A program made the position numbers and the translations under genes. The notes beneath the pieces were generated by a model. It ran no database searches. It was given only the letters and a program-made list of their open reading frames with translations, and was not told the origin of the DNA. DNA of 8,495 nucleotides from Tannerellaceae bacterium (GTDB lineage: Bacteria; Bacteroidota; Bacteroidia; Bacteroidales; Tannerellaceae), in contig JAITHO010000149.1 in assembly GCA_031279915.1 (NCBI GenBank), positions 1 through 8,495 on the forward strand. The letters are read 5' to 3'. Positions 1 through 6,218 of this stretch are shown here, piece after piece; positions within the stretch are counted from its first letter, which is position 1; every line of letters begins with the position of its first letter.

Positions 1-462
1 CTACTTGCAAAATGGAATAGTACGGACACAGGCAAGGCTGTGGATGCCGTCAATCGGATAACGAAGCCGAGGAAGCTCGTTACTATTGCGCTGCGAGCCA
101 GGACTATGGCCGCACGAATCGCCGCCGTAGACAAGCTCGAGCATCAAGACCTCATCAAAGTGGCCGTCGGTTGCGGAGCAATACTCAAGTCGTGCGGTTC
201 AATGAAAGCCAAAGATAGATCCGCCGAACTTATGTTATTTATATATAACAGCAGTCGAAGCCGTGAGCTACGCGAAAAAATACAAAGTTATACCGGTAGC
301 ATCATAGGAGGCGAAGAAAAACACAGCGATTACGATGGACATCTTGATGGCACAGAAATGGTGGAATGTGGTAACTGCCCGTGTTCCAGTGAAGAACATT
401 CAGACAAGTATGGTCACTGCGATATTGTCGAGCGCGAATATCGGCATTTCTTCATTCCATAA
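1..462 (+). CDS. HEAT-like protein with His/Asp/Cys-rich tail, candidate modified-peptide precursor (5' partial)
   Basis: I do not recognise a named family. The frame is open from base 1, so the gene starts left of the window; the GTG at 40 is probably internal. The residues before it (LAKWN...KAVDAVN) match the start of the next gene (FKTWN...KAVQAVN), so only a few residues are probably missing. The first ~95 residues look helical, with an HEAT-like pattern (IAAVDKLEHQDLIKVAV), then a conserved stretch KDRSAELMLFIYN and a Lys-Ile-Gln helix. The last ~50 residues are different: rich in His, Asp, Glu and Cys, starting just after a Gly-Gly (IIGGEEK) and holding two copies of HSDxxGHxD plus a Cys cluster (ECGNCPC). 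A folded leader with a low-complexity reactive tail beside radical SAM/SPASM genes suggests a RiPP precursor (inference). A metal-binding protein is the main alternative. It lies 38 bases before its paralogue. Confidence 0.75.
   Translation, partial: LLAKWNSTDTGKAVDAVNRITKPRKLVTIALRARTMAARIAAVDKLEHQDLIKVAVGCGAILKSCGSMKAKDRSAELMLFIYNSSRSRELREKIQSYTGSIIGGEEKHSDYDGHLDGTEMVECGNCPCSSEEHSDKYGHCDIVEREYRHFFIP
322..348 (+). repeat. Tail motif copy 1 (HSDYDGHLD)
   Basis: First copy of a nonapeptide His-Ser-Asp-x-x-Gly-His-x-Asp in the tail of the first small protein, preceded by Glu-Glu-Lys. The amino-acid match to copy 2 is clearer than the DNA match, so the peptide rather than the DNA seems to be under selection. 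Confidence 0.6.
397..423 (+). repeat. Tail motif copy 2 (HSDKYGHCD)
   Basis: Second copy in the same protein, again preceded by Glu-Glu. It shares H, S, D, G, H and D in register with copy 1. Serine is encoded by AGC in copy 1 and TCA here, which argues against a simple recent DNA duplication. Confidence 0.6.
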
Positions 463-500
463 TATAGTATAAACAAAAAGCTTTAAATCAATTAAGCGCC

Positions 501-971
501 ATGAAAATATTTAAAACATGGAATGTTGCCGACGCCGAGAAGGCCGTTCAGGCAGTGAATAGTGTATTCGAATCAGCCGAACTTTTTGACATTGCCACAA
601 AAGCATTCACCAAAGAGGCATCCCTTGCTGCCATTGACCGCATTGATAAATCATGGATGGGAAAAATTGTGCTTTTTTACGGAAGAATCCTAAAGACGTC
701 GAAAAAGATTGAAGAGAGAAACCGAAGCGCCGAAATTCTCCTATACATATATAATAATAAACCTACGGAAATCGTGCGGAAAAAAATACAGGCGCTTAAC
801 GGCGCCGTAATCAAGTATGGTTCTCACTACGACACTATTACTCGACTTAACAATCGCCAGCTTGATTATGATTATGAAGACGATACAGAATGTCGAGCCG
901 AAGATTCTATCCACAGCGACCACACAGATCACCGTCTTACTCCAGATATATGTTTTCACGTAAAAACATAA
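501..971 (+). CDS. HEAT-like protein with His/Asp-rich tail, second candidate precursor
   Basis: A 156-residue paralogue of the preceding gene; not a family I can name. The ATG at 501 gives MKIFKTWN, which aligns with the left-edge residues of the first gene. Residues ~1-110 follow the same plan: KAVQAVN, an HEAT-like unit (ASLAAIDRIDKSWMGKIV), then RNRSAEILLYIYN and KKIQALNG, each with a clear counterpart. After residue ~112 the two sequences diverge. Here the tail has acidic/tyrosine stretches (LDYDYEDDTEC) and one HSDHTDHRL motif, five His and two Cys, but no Gly-Gly pair. A conserved front with a variable tail is what is expected of a precursor pair sharing one maturase. No signal peptide or membrane segment is visible. 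The gene sits 38 bases after its paralogue and 55 bases before the double radical SAM gene, so the three probably form one operon. Confidence 0.8.
   Translation: MKIFKTWNVADAEKAVQAVNSVFESAELFDIATKAFTKEASLAAIDRIDKSWMGKIVLFYGRILKTSKKIEERNRSAEILLYIYNNKPTEIVRKKIQALNGAVIKYGSHYDTITRLNNRQLDYDYEDDTECRAEDSIHSDHTDHRLTPDICFHVKT
912..938 (+). repeat. Tail motif copy 3 (HSDHTDHRL)
   Basis: Third copy of the His-Ser-Asp-x-x-(Gly/Asp)-His motif, in the second small protein and preceded by an acidic run (AEDSI). The HSD and the later His are kept; the final Asp is replaced by Leu. Confidence 0.5.
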
Positions 972-1026
972 TATGGCGGGATGTGGGCCGTAAAATGTAA
1001 AAACGCCTCCAATACCTACATTACTT

Positions 1027-3204
1027 ATGCACCTTCCCACTTTTGATCCTCATACCCTGATGATTGTGCCTTCGATGAAGTGTCAGGCCGCTTGCAAATA
1101 TTGCTTTGGCCCACATGAAGGCAGCTTTATGGCGCGAGAAACGATAGACGCCATATCCGGATTCATTGCCTTGTTGCCGGAAAAACGAGATATGTTAAGA
1201 ATAATTTTTCACGGTGGCGAACCACTTCTCGCCGGTTATGAATGGTTTGACTACGCTTTATGTAAATTGAGCGAGACTGGGACTTTTGCCTACTCCATAC
1301 AAAGCAATCTTTGGGAACTGAATCAGAGATTTGTTGATCTTTTTGCGAAATATCACGTGTCGGTAAGTACGAGCCTCGACGGTGACCGGGATATTTGCGA
1401 CAGCCAACGTGGGCGCGGCTATTTCGACCGAACAATTGCCGGCATACATCTTCTTCGCGATAATGCCATAGATGTATCTGCTATTGCAACAATTATGCCC
1501 GACAACGTTGAACGAGTACCTGAGATTTTGCAATTTTTTGATAAGGAGGATCTTCCGTTTACCATCCGCGGTGCGGTTCCTTCCATGCAGCATGGATATG
1601 ATAAGGACAATTTGTATGTTACTTCCCACCATTTGCAGCGGATGCTCAACCAAACCTTTTATTATCTCGCCAATGATCCGCGGCATCGCATCCGCGACGC
1701 AGAAGCCATGGTTCAGACCGTATTGCGAAACCGTGGCAGCATTTGTACGTTCGGCAATTGTTTGGGAAAATATGCAGCTATATCCCCCGAAGGCGATATA
1801 TATTCCTGCCAGCGCTTTTGTGGCATTACTGAGTTTAGCCTTGGTAACGTATATACTACCAGGAATATTAATGAGATTGTTGAGAGTGAAGCTTATATTC
1901 GTATGGCGGCTCGTTACGGCGAATCCAGTTTGAATCATTGCCGTGAATGTTCTCATTTTCAATACTGTAAGGGCGGTTGTGTGTACAGCTTGCTGACTGC
2001 AGATAAGTATGGCATGCCACATCCCTACTGCAACGAAGATGAGGAGCCTCATTATTTTTATAAAAAAATGTTCGACAAAATCCGCAGGCGCCTTGCATCC
2101 GAGGTTTCTGCGCAAATGCAAGGTATAGAGTGCAATACACCATATTTATATATGGCTGGCGACTATCCTCATCCGGCGTCGTTATGGGAAAATCGTCGAA
2201 CATTTCGTTTGGCGCGGCAATGGGCTAAAACAAAAGCGCCGCGCAATGCATTTGTGGGGAAGTCGCGTTGCGACAATTTGTTTCTAAACATAACTGACAA
2301 ATGCCCTCTACATTGCACTCATTGCAGTGTTGAGGCAGGAGCGGGAAATGTTGAAATGGATATGGGAACTATTATTCGTGTGATGACAGAAGCGGTCGAT
2401 ATGGATTATGCTGAGATTTCTCTCAACGGAGGAGAACCTTTTGAATATAAGAACTTTGAACTTCTTCTCGACAAGATTGGCAGTATAAATCGCGGTCGCA
2501 CTCGCTTTGCACTTTTTACCAATTTGTATGTTGATATTGACGATAATCTTGCTGCTAAGGCTTTGAGCGTATTCAACGAAATAACCGTTAGCATTGACGG
2601 AAATCGCGAGGAGCATGACGCTCGCCGTGGTCGTGGAGCCTTCGATCGCAGCTGTTCGAACATTCGCAGGCTTGTGAGCATGCCTTCCGATTGCCGGCTC
2701 TCGATTCGCGGCACATTGACGCAGGAGCAACGCCTTCAGGGCGTGCCGGAGCAGATTCGCGCTATTGCTTATGATCTGGGGATCAGTAGCGTATATATCC
2801 ACGGCGTTCTTCCTATCGGACGAGCCAAGCGTATTGCGGATATCTTTACAATATGCCCGCCGCAGATAGAGGCTCGGCACTTATATCGTCCATTGCGATT
2901 GCGAAATACATGCGGGATTGGTTATAACTTACACATATCTCCCGCGGGCGATGTATATCCATGCTGGGCTCTTGTTGACAACGAACGCCCTATGGGCAAC
3001 GTTCGTGATGGTTTGCGCAAGGTTACTAGCGAATATTTATCTCCGGAAAATACTTCGTGGACGGTTGATGCAGTAGAAAAGTGTAAAAGTTGTGAAGCAA
3101 GATACCTTTGTGGGGGAATATGCCGTGGTTATTGTAATACGGATTGCAGCGCTTTACGCGATGCCTATCTAAGCATAGGAGAAATGTTGAAGGGAAGTAA
3201 ATAA
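1027..3204 (+). CDS. Tandem radical SAM/SPASM protein, two complete enzymes in one chain
   Basis: Predicted 725-residue cytosolic iron-sulfur protein, probably a peptide maturase. N-terminal half: radical SAM cluster CxxxCxxC at C19, C23, C26; the SAM-contact motif HGGEP at 62-66; SxDG ending at ~119; a SPASM region with C240, C245, C261, C265, C305, C308, C314, C318. C-terminal half: a second CxxxCxxC at C426, C430, C433; GGEP at 468-471; SPASM cysteines C629, C646, C686, C689, C695, C699, C703, C707. Both halves share DGxRxxxDxxRGRGxFDR (from residues 118 and 524), so they are related. Residues ~330-415 form a linker without cysteine clusters. SPASM enzymes commonly bind auxiliary 4Fe-4S clusters and many modify ribosomal peptides. 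The ATG at 1027 leaves 18 residues before the first cluster Cys, which is normal. The two precursor-like genes just upstream are the likely substrates (inference). Alternative role: maturation of an enzyme rather than a peptide product. Confidence 0.9.
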   Translation: MHLPTFDPHTLMIVPSMKCQAACKYCFGPHEGSFMARETIDAISGFIALLPEKRDMLRIIFHGGEPLLAGYEWFDYALCKLSETGTFAYSIQSNLWELNQRFVDLFAKYHVSVSTSLDGDRDICDSQRGRGYFDRTIAGIHLLRDNAIDVSAIATIMPDNVERVPEILQFFDKEDLPFTIRGAVPSMQHGYDKDNLYVTSHHLQRMLNQTFYYLANDPRHRIRDAEAMVQTVLRNRGSICTFGNCLGKYAAISPEGDIYSCQRFCGITEFSLGNVYTTRNINEIVESEAYIRMAARYGESSLNHCRECSHFQYCKGGCVYSLLTADKYGMPHPYCNEDEEPHYFYKKMFDKIRRRLASEVSAQMQGIECNTPYLYMAGDYPHPASLWENRRTFRLARQWAKTKAPRNAFVGKSRCDNLFLNITDKCPLHCTHCSVEAGAGNVEMDMGTIIRVMTEAVDMDYAEISLNGGEPFEYKNFELLLDKIGSINRGRTRFALFTNLYVDIDDNLAAKALSVFNEITVSIDGNREEHDARRGRGAFDRSCSNIRRLVSMPSDCRLSIRGTLTQEQRLQGVPEQIRAIAYDLGISSVYIHGVLPIGRAKRIADIFTICPPQIEARHLYRPLRLRNTCGIGYNLHISPAGDVYPCWALVDNERPMGNVRDGLRKVTSEYLSPENTSWTVDAVEKCKSCEARYLCGGICRGYCNTDCSALRDAYLSIGEMLKGSK

Positions 3205-3207
3205 AAC

Positions 3208-3226
3208 TCCATAGCTGCGGTATGGA
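3208..3226 (+). other. Small inverted repeat after the double radical SAM gene
   Basis: TCCATA and TATGGA form a 6-bp stem with a 7-base loop starting four bases after the stop codon. No T-run follows, so it is a poor intrinsic terminator. It may mark the end of the first transcript, or mean nothing. Confidence 0.25.
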
Positions 3227-3340
3227 AATGTTGAGAGTGGCGGTGAATATGCTGTTGTCGACTTCTATTGTGCAGGCGAGAAAAAGAATGTACCTTTGTA
3301 TGCAAATCGTAAGGACGTGACTTATCGGAAAATAGATTGA
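3215..3340 (+). pseudogene. Possible gene remnant, 41 codons without a start
   Basis: One frame stays open for 41 codons between TAG (3212-3214) and TGA (3338-3340). Its translation looks protein-like (GGEYAVVDFYCAGEKKNVPL), but it has no ATG or GTG near its beginning. It may be the tail of a decayed gene that stood between the two operons. It overlaps the proposed promoter for the next gene. I recognise no family, and a chance open frame is possible. Confidence 0.25.
3266..3298 (+). promoter_or_regulatory. Bacteroidetes-type promoter for the B12-radical SAM operon
   Basis: TACCTTTG at 3291-3298 fits the Bacteroidetes -7 consensus TAnnTTTG, and TATTG at 3266-3270 supplies a -33 TTG with a 20-base spacer. 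Transcription would start a few bases after 3298 and leave an untranslated leader of about 80 bases before the ATG at 3384. This suggests that the second block is transcribed separately from the precursor block. Confidence 0.5.
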
Positions 3341-3351
3341 GGCACGCCCTT
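3311..3351 (+). other. Imperfect hairpin with T-run in the leader of the second operon
   Basis: AAGGACGTG (3311-3319) pairs with CACGCCCTT (3343-3351) apart from one A-C mismatch. The loop is 23 bases, and T residues run from 3350 to 3354. It lies between the proposed promoter and the start codon, where it could act as an attenuator or as a weak terminator of the upstream transcript. The long loop makes it a weak candidate. Confidence 0.25.
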
Positions 3352-3383
3352 TTTAAATGAGGAGTAATCGAATAAAATAAGTG

Positions 3384-4661
3384 ATGAAATTAAAGTTGAT
3401 ATACCCCAAATGGAATAAGCTGGAGCGGCAAACTCCATTCAATTTGCCTCCCCACGGTCCGGTGGCATTTGCAGCCTCGTTGCCTTCGCATGTTGAGGTT
3501 TCATTTACGGATGAAAATGTTGAAACCATTGATTTTGAGGAGCCTTGCGATGCTGTAGCCGTGTCGATGATGCTTAGCACTCAAGCGAAGCGTGGCTGGT
3601 ATATTGCCGACGAGTATCGCCGACGAGATAAACCGGTGATATTTGGAGGTATAGCAACGATGTTGCATGCTCGCGAAACCTTGGAACATGCGGATTCCGT
3701 GTTTTTGGGAGAATCGGAAGGTCGTATGGAGGAGGTGATACAAGATCTTGAAAATGGGCGCCTTAAGAAAATATACAACTATATGATTCAACCGCCATCC
3801 GTGGAACTGATAGGCCCCGCCCGCCGCGATCTTTACAAAAAGGAATTGTACAACCATAAAGGTGTACAAATGGTGGATTTATTTCATGCATCGCGGGGAT
3901 GCCGTTTTAGTTGTTATCCCTGTGCAGTGGCTTACTTGGGCGGCCGTCGATTCCGTCCGCGCCCTATAGATAAGGTAGTTGAAGAGCTTGCAACAATTGA
4001 TAACAACAGACTGTTCATCGTTGACAACTCGTTGGCACAAAATAAAGAGTGGGAAAAAGAGCTATTTCGTGCGATGATTCCGTTTAAAAAGAAATGGATT
4101 AGTCATACAATTGAAGACGACCCCGAAATACTTGATTTGGCGGCCCAGGCAGGTGGTTGGTACGTTTATCAGGCTATATATGACACTTCGGATTATATCC
4201 GCGAGCGCATCCGACGCTATCACGACCATGGTTTTGGGGTTGAGGGTACGATTCTTCTGGGTTTGGACAACCAGACGGAAGACGATGTCAAGCGTTTGAT
4301 TGATTTCCTGCACGATATAGATCTCGACCTGGCCGAATTTACAATACTCACGCCTTTTCCTCATACAAAAGCTTACGATGACATGATTCGCGAGGGTCGA
4401 ATATTCGATTTCAACTGGGATAATTATAATGCCGGGCAAGTGGTGTATCATCCCCGCAACATTAGCGCGGAACGCCTGCAAGAGCTTTATGAGTACGCCT
4501 GGACTTCATTTTATGGCAGCGAATCGCAGGAACTGAGGATGTTCCGTTTGCTGTATAGCGTGGTTCTTCGTGAGATGAAGGAGGGCACTTACCGGCCCCG
4601 CAACCGCGAGCTGATAAAAAAATCCTTCGGTCGTGACATAAATCGTAAAGTTTTAGGATAA
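3384..4661 (+). CDS. B12-binding-type radical SAM enzyme
   Basis: Predicted 425-residue cytosolic enzyme. Residues ~1-140 resemble the cobalamin-binding Rossmann domain of this class: an opening KLIYPKW strand, FGGIATMLHARETLEHAD around 87-104 and a following LGESEG (108-113), the usual GG...GE layout. The DxHxxG cobalamin-ligand motif is not visible, as in many class members. The radical SAM cluster is CRFSCYPC (C173, C177, C180), followed by the TIM-barrel region with GTILLGLDNQTEDDVKRL and TPFPHTKAYDDM. A ~60-residue C-terminal extension has no visible cysteine cluster. Relatives do methylations, ring closures and other radical reactions on many substrates; this one's substrate is unknown. 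Next to candidate RiPP genes, peptide tailoring is plausible (inference). A GTG at 3381 sits directly before the chosen ATG. A TGAGGAG at 3358-3364 is ~19 bases upstream, too far for a classic ribosome site. Confidence 0.85.
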   Translation: MKLKLIYPKWNKLERQTPFNLPPHGPVAFAASLPSHVEVSFTDENVETIDFEEPCDAVAVSMMLSTQAKRGWYIADEYRRRDKPVIFGGIATMLHARETLEHADSVFLGESEGRMEEVIQDLENGRLKKIYNYMIQPPSVELIGPARRDLYKKELYNHKGVQMVDLFHASRGCRFSCYPCAVAYLGGRRFRPRPIDKVVEELATIDNNRLFIVDNSLAQNKEWEKELFRAMIPFKKKWISHTIEDDPEILDLAAQAGGWYVYQAIYDTSDYIRERIRRYHDHGFGVEGTILLGLDNQTEDDVKRLIDFLHDIDLDLAEFTILTPFPHTKAYDDMIREGRIFDFNWDNYNAGQVVYHPRNISAERLQELYEYAWTSFYGSESQELRMFRLLYSVVLREMKEGTYRPRNRELIKKSFGRDINRKVLG

Positions 4662-4671
4662 ATCAACCGAG

Positions 4672-5034
4672 ATGCATGCCGGCAATCACTATTACGATGA
4701 AATATTCCACTATAAAGGTGAATGGGACATGCCTTCGTGTTGCGGCCTCCGCATTATTGTTGGCGATAAGGGCGCAACGGTTATAGTCAACGAGCTTTAT
4801 CAAGACAATCCGGGCAGCTCGGTGGCATCGTCGGGAAGGAGTTTGGCGTAGCAAATATGTGAGGCAAATGGAATTGACTTTCATTCGATGAGGTATATCG
4901 ATTGTAATCCAGATATGCATTCCAAACTCTCGTTTTACAAGGAGACATGCTATGAAGTACATTTTTATGATGATAGACCCTCCTCCTATCGCCTTCTGGA
5001 TCAACAAGAAATCGATGAATTATTCAATCCATGA
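4672..5034 (+). pseudogene. Small unknown gene interrupted by one in-frame TAG
   Basis: From the ATG at 4672, ten bases after the previous stop, one frame runs to TGA at 5032-5034 and is interrupted only by TAG at codon 60 (4849-4851). Both sides look like one protein: before it HYYDEIFHYKGEWDMPSCCG, then VIVNELYQDNPGSS; after it QICEANGIDFHSMRYIDCNP and KLSFYKETCYEVHFYDD. Intact, the product would be ~120 residues, soluble, with a Cys-Cys pair at 23-24 and no signal peptide. I do not recognise the family. The final TGA overlaps the start of the acyltransferase gene (ATGA), which shows that the full-length frame is the ancestral one and was translationally coupled. One base change (from CAG, GAG, AAG or TGG, for example) would create the TAG. 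Nonsense mutation, sequencing error and amber read-through are all possible; mutation or error is most likely. A 59-residue product could still be made. Confidence 0.7.
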
Positions 5035-6176
5035 AAAGCAATACGCCAAGAGATTCTAAATTCGACGATCTGCGACCATATTATGATGAAGAGATCCCGG
5101 CAGCCATGCGCCGTATAGCCGACAGTGAATATTTTCCAACGCTATCTGCATACATTTATCCTGATCGAGAGGCCGATGAGGTGCGGAAAATGATAAGGGC
5201 TTATACCACAATCGACGAATTTCAACTGCAAGTGATGCGCGCTTGTAACGAGCAAATTGTAAAGCGCAGTATGCGGAACTTAACTTTTGAGGGAATAACT
5301 GCGCTTGATCGCAATCAGACATATCTTTTTGTGTCTAACCACAGAGATATTATGCTTGATGCAACATTGCTTCAGTATGCGCTTTATATTTCCGGGCATA
5401 GAACGTCTGAAATATCCTTCGGAAGTAATCTTATGCGGCCTTCGCTAGTTGTGGATATAGGAAAGTCAAATAAGATGTACAAAACGATTCGCGGAGGCAA
5501 TATGCGCGACTTTTATAACAACTCCCTCCATCTTTCGGAATATATCCGCTACACTCTTCTTGTTAAGAATGAGTCGGTTTGGATTGCTCAGAGCAATGGT
5601 CGAGCCAAAAACGGTCTTGATACAACGGAACCCGGCATCATCCGAATGTTTTGCATGAGCCGCCAGGACAATCTTGTCAATTCGCTTGCAGAGCTCAACA
5701 TTGTTCCTGTTTCCGTATCCTATCAATGGGAGACATGCGACGCTATGAAGGCCCGCGAGCTCTGTTGCCGGCAGCGTGACGGCTTCTACGAGAAGGCGCC
5801 CGACGAGGATCTGCGGAGTATCCTCGCCGGCATAATGCAATACAAGGGCGATGTGCATCTTCACTGCGGATCACCTATATCTGTCCGCGATTTGGAACCC
5901 TTTTCGGGACTTGCTTCTCAGGCCTTCAACCGCCATGTTGCGACTCTGATCGATGGCCGAATCAGGAACAATTATCGCCTCTCGTGCAATAACTATATCG
6001 CTCACGACATCCTTTCCGATTCCGGCCAATACGGTGAGTATTATACGCCGGAAGAGAAGGACTCCTTCATTGATCACTATCGCCGTGCCCTCGACGCTTG
6101 CGATTGCGACCGCGAGCTTTTCGCGCAGTTCTTCTTGCGGATTTATGCCAATCCGATCGAAGTACGTGCTAAATAA
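5031..6176 (+). CDS. PlsC-like glycerol/lysophospholipid acyltransferase family protein
   Basis: Predicted 381-residue member of the LPLAT/PlsC acyltransferase superfamily, in the form widespread in Bacteroidetes. The family moves a fatty acyl group from acyl-ACP or acyl-CoA to an acceptor, usually lysophosphatidate. Visible motifs: NHRDIMLD (N103-D110), the catalytic His-Asp block with five rather than four residues between H104 and D110; RGGNMRD from R154, the likely phosphate-binding block; and NGR (189-191) in the place of the EGR/EGT motif. The start FDDLRPYYDEEIPAAMRRIA and the end LSCNNYIAHD...YYTPEEKD are family-like. No strong membrane helix is seen. The ATG at 5031 overlaps the upstream stop by four bases, so translation is probably coupled. 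It could be a housekeeping phospholipid enzyme or could acylate a pathway product; the sequence does not decide. It converges on the receptor gene 42 bases away. Confidence 0.88.
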   Translation: MKSNTPRDSKFDDLRPYYDEEIPAAMRRIADSEYFPTLSAYIYPDREADEVRKMIRAYTTIDEFQLQVMRACNEQIVKRSMRNLTFEGITALDRNQTYLFVSNHRDIMLDATLLQYALYISGHRTSEISFGSNLMRPSLVVDIGKSNKMYKTIRGGNMRDFYNNSLHLSEYIRYTLLVKNESVWIAQSNGRAKNGLDTTEPGIIRMFCMSRQDNLVNSLAELNIVPVSVSYQWETCDAMKARELCCRQRDGFYEKAPDEDLRSILAGIMQYKGDVHLHCGSPISVRDLEPFSGLASQAFNRHVATLIDGRIRNNYRLSCNNYIAHDILSDSGQYGEYYTPEEKDSFIDHYRRALDACDCDRELFAQFFLRIYANPIEVRAK

Positions 6177-6218
6177 AAAGGAATAGGGTGGGGGAACGAT
6201 CCCTGCAAGCAAATAATA

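Noticed and set aside
322..423. CXXX-repeat type precursor, suggested by the Cys cluster in the first tail
   Set aside because: The four cysteines are not at regular four-residue spacing, and the second paralogue has only two; the recurrent unit is HSDxxxH instead.
741..1040. Open frame on the - strand opposite the second small protein
   Set aside because: It overlaps a convincing + strand gene whose paralogue supports its frame; the translation has no recognisable features.
981..1046. 21-codon ATG frame between the second small gene and the double radical SAM gene, as a possible tiny precursor
   Set aside because: It overlaps the start of the next gene out of frame, has no motif in common with the tails, and is short enough to occur by chance.
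1258..2121. Long (287-codon) open frame on the - strand inside the double radical SAM gene
   Set aside because: The + strand frame has all expected radical SAM and SPASM motifs; the opposite frame is a codon-bias shadow with no family features.
3300..3383. Cobalamin riboswitch upstream of the B12-type radical SAM gene
   Set aside because: The leader after the proposed promoter is only about 80 bases, and I see no recognisable B12-box; too short for the known class.
4663..5007. 114-codon open frame on the - strand between the B12-type enzyme and the acyltransferase
   Set aside because: The + strand frame here is better: it fits operon spacing, the ATGA overlap and a protein-like composition, despite its one TAG.
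6177..6218. Possible bidirectional terminator between the convergent acyltransferase and receptor genes
   Set aside because: Only a 4-bp GGGA/TCCC stem without a T-run on either side is visible, too weak to call.
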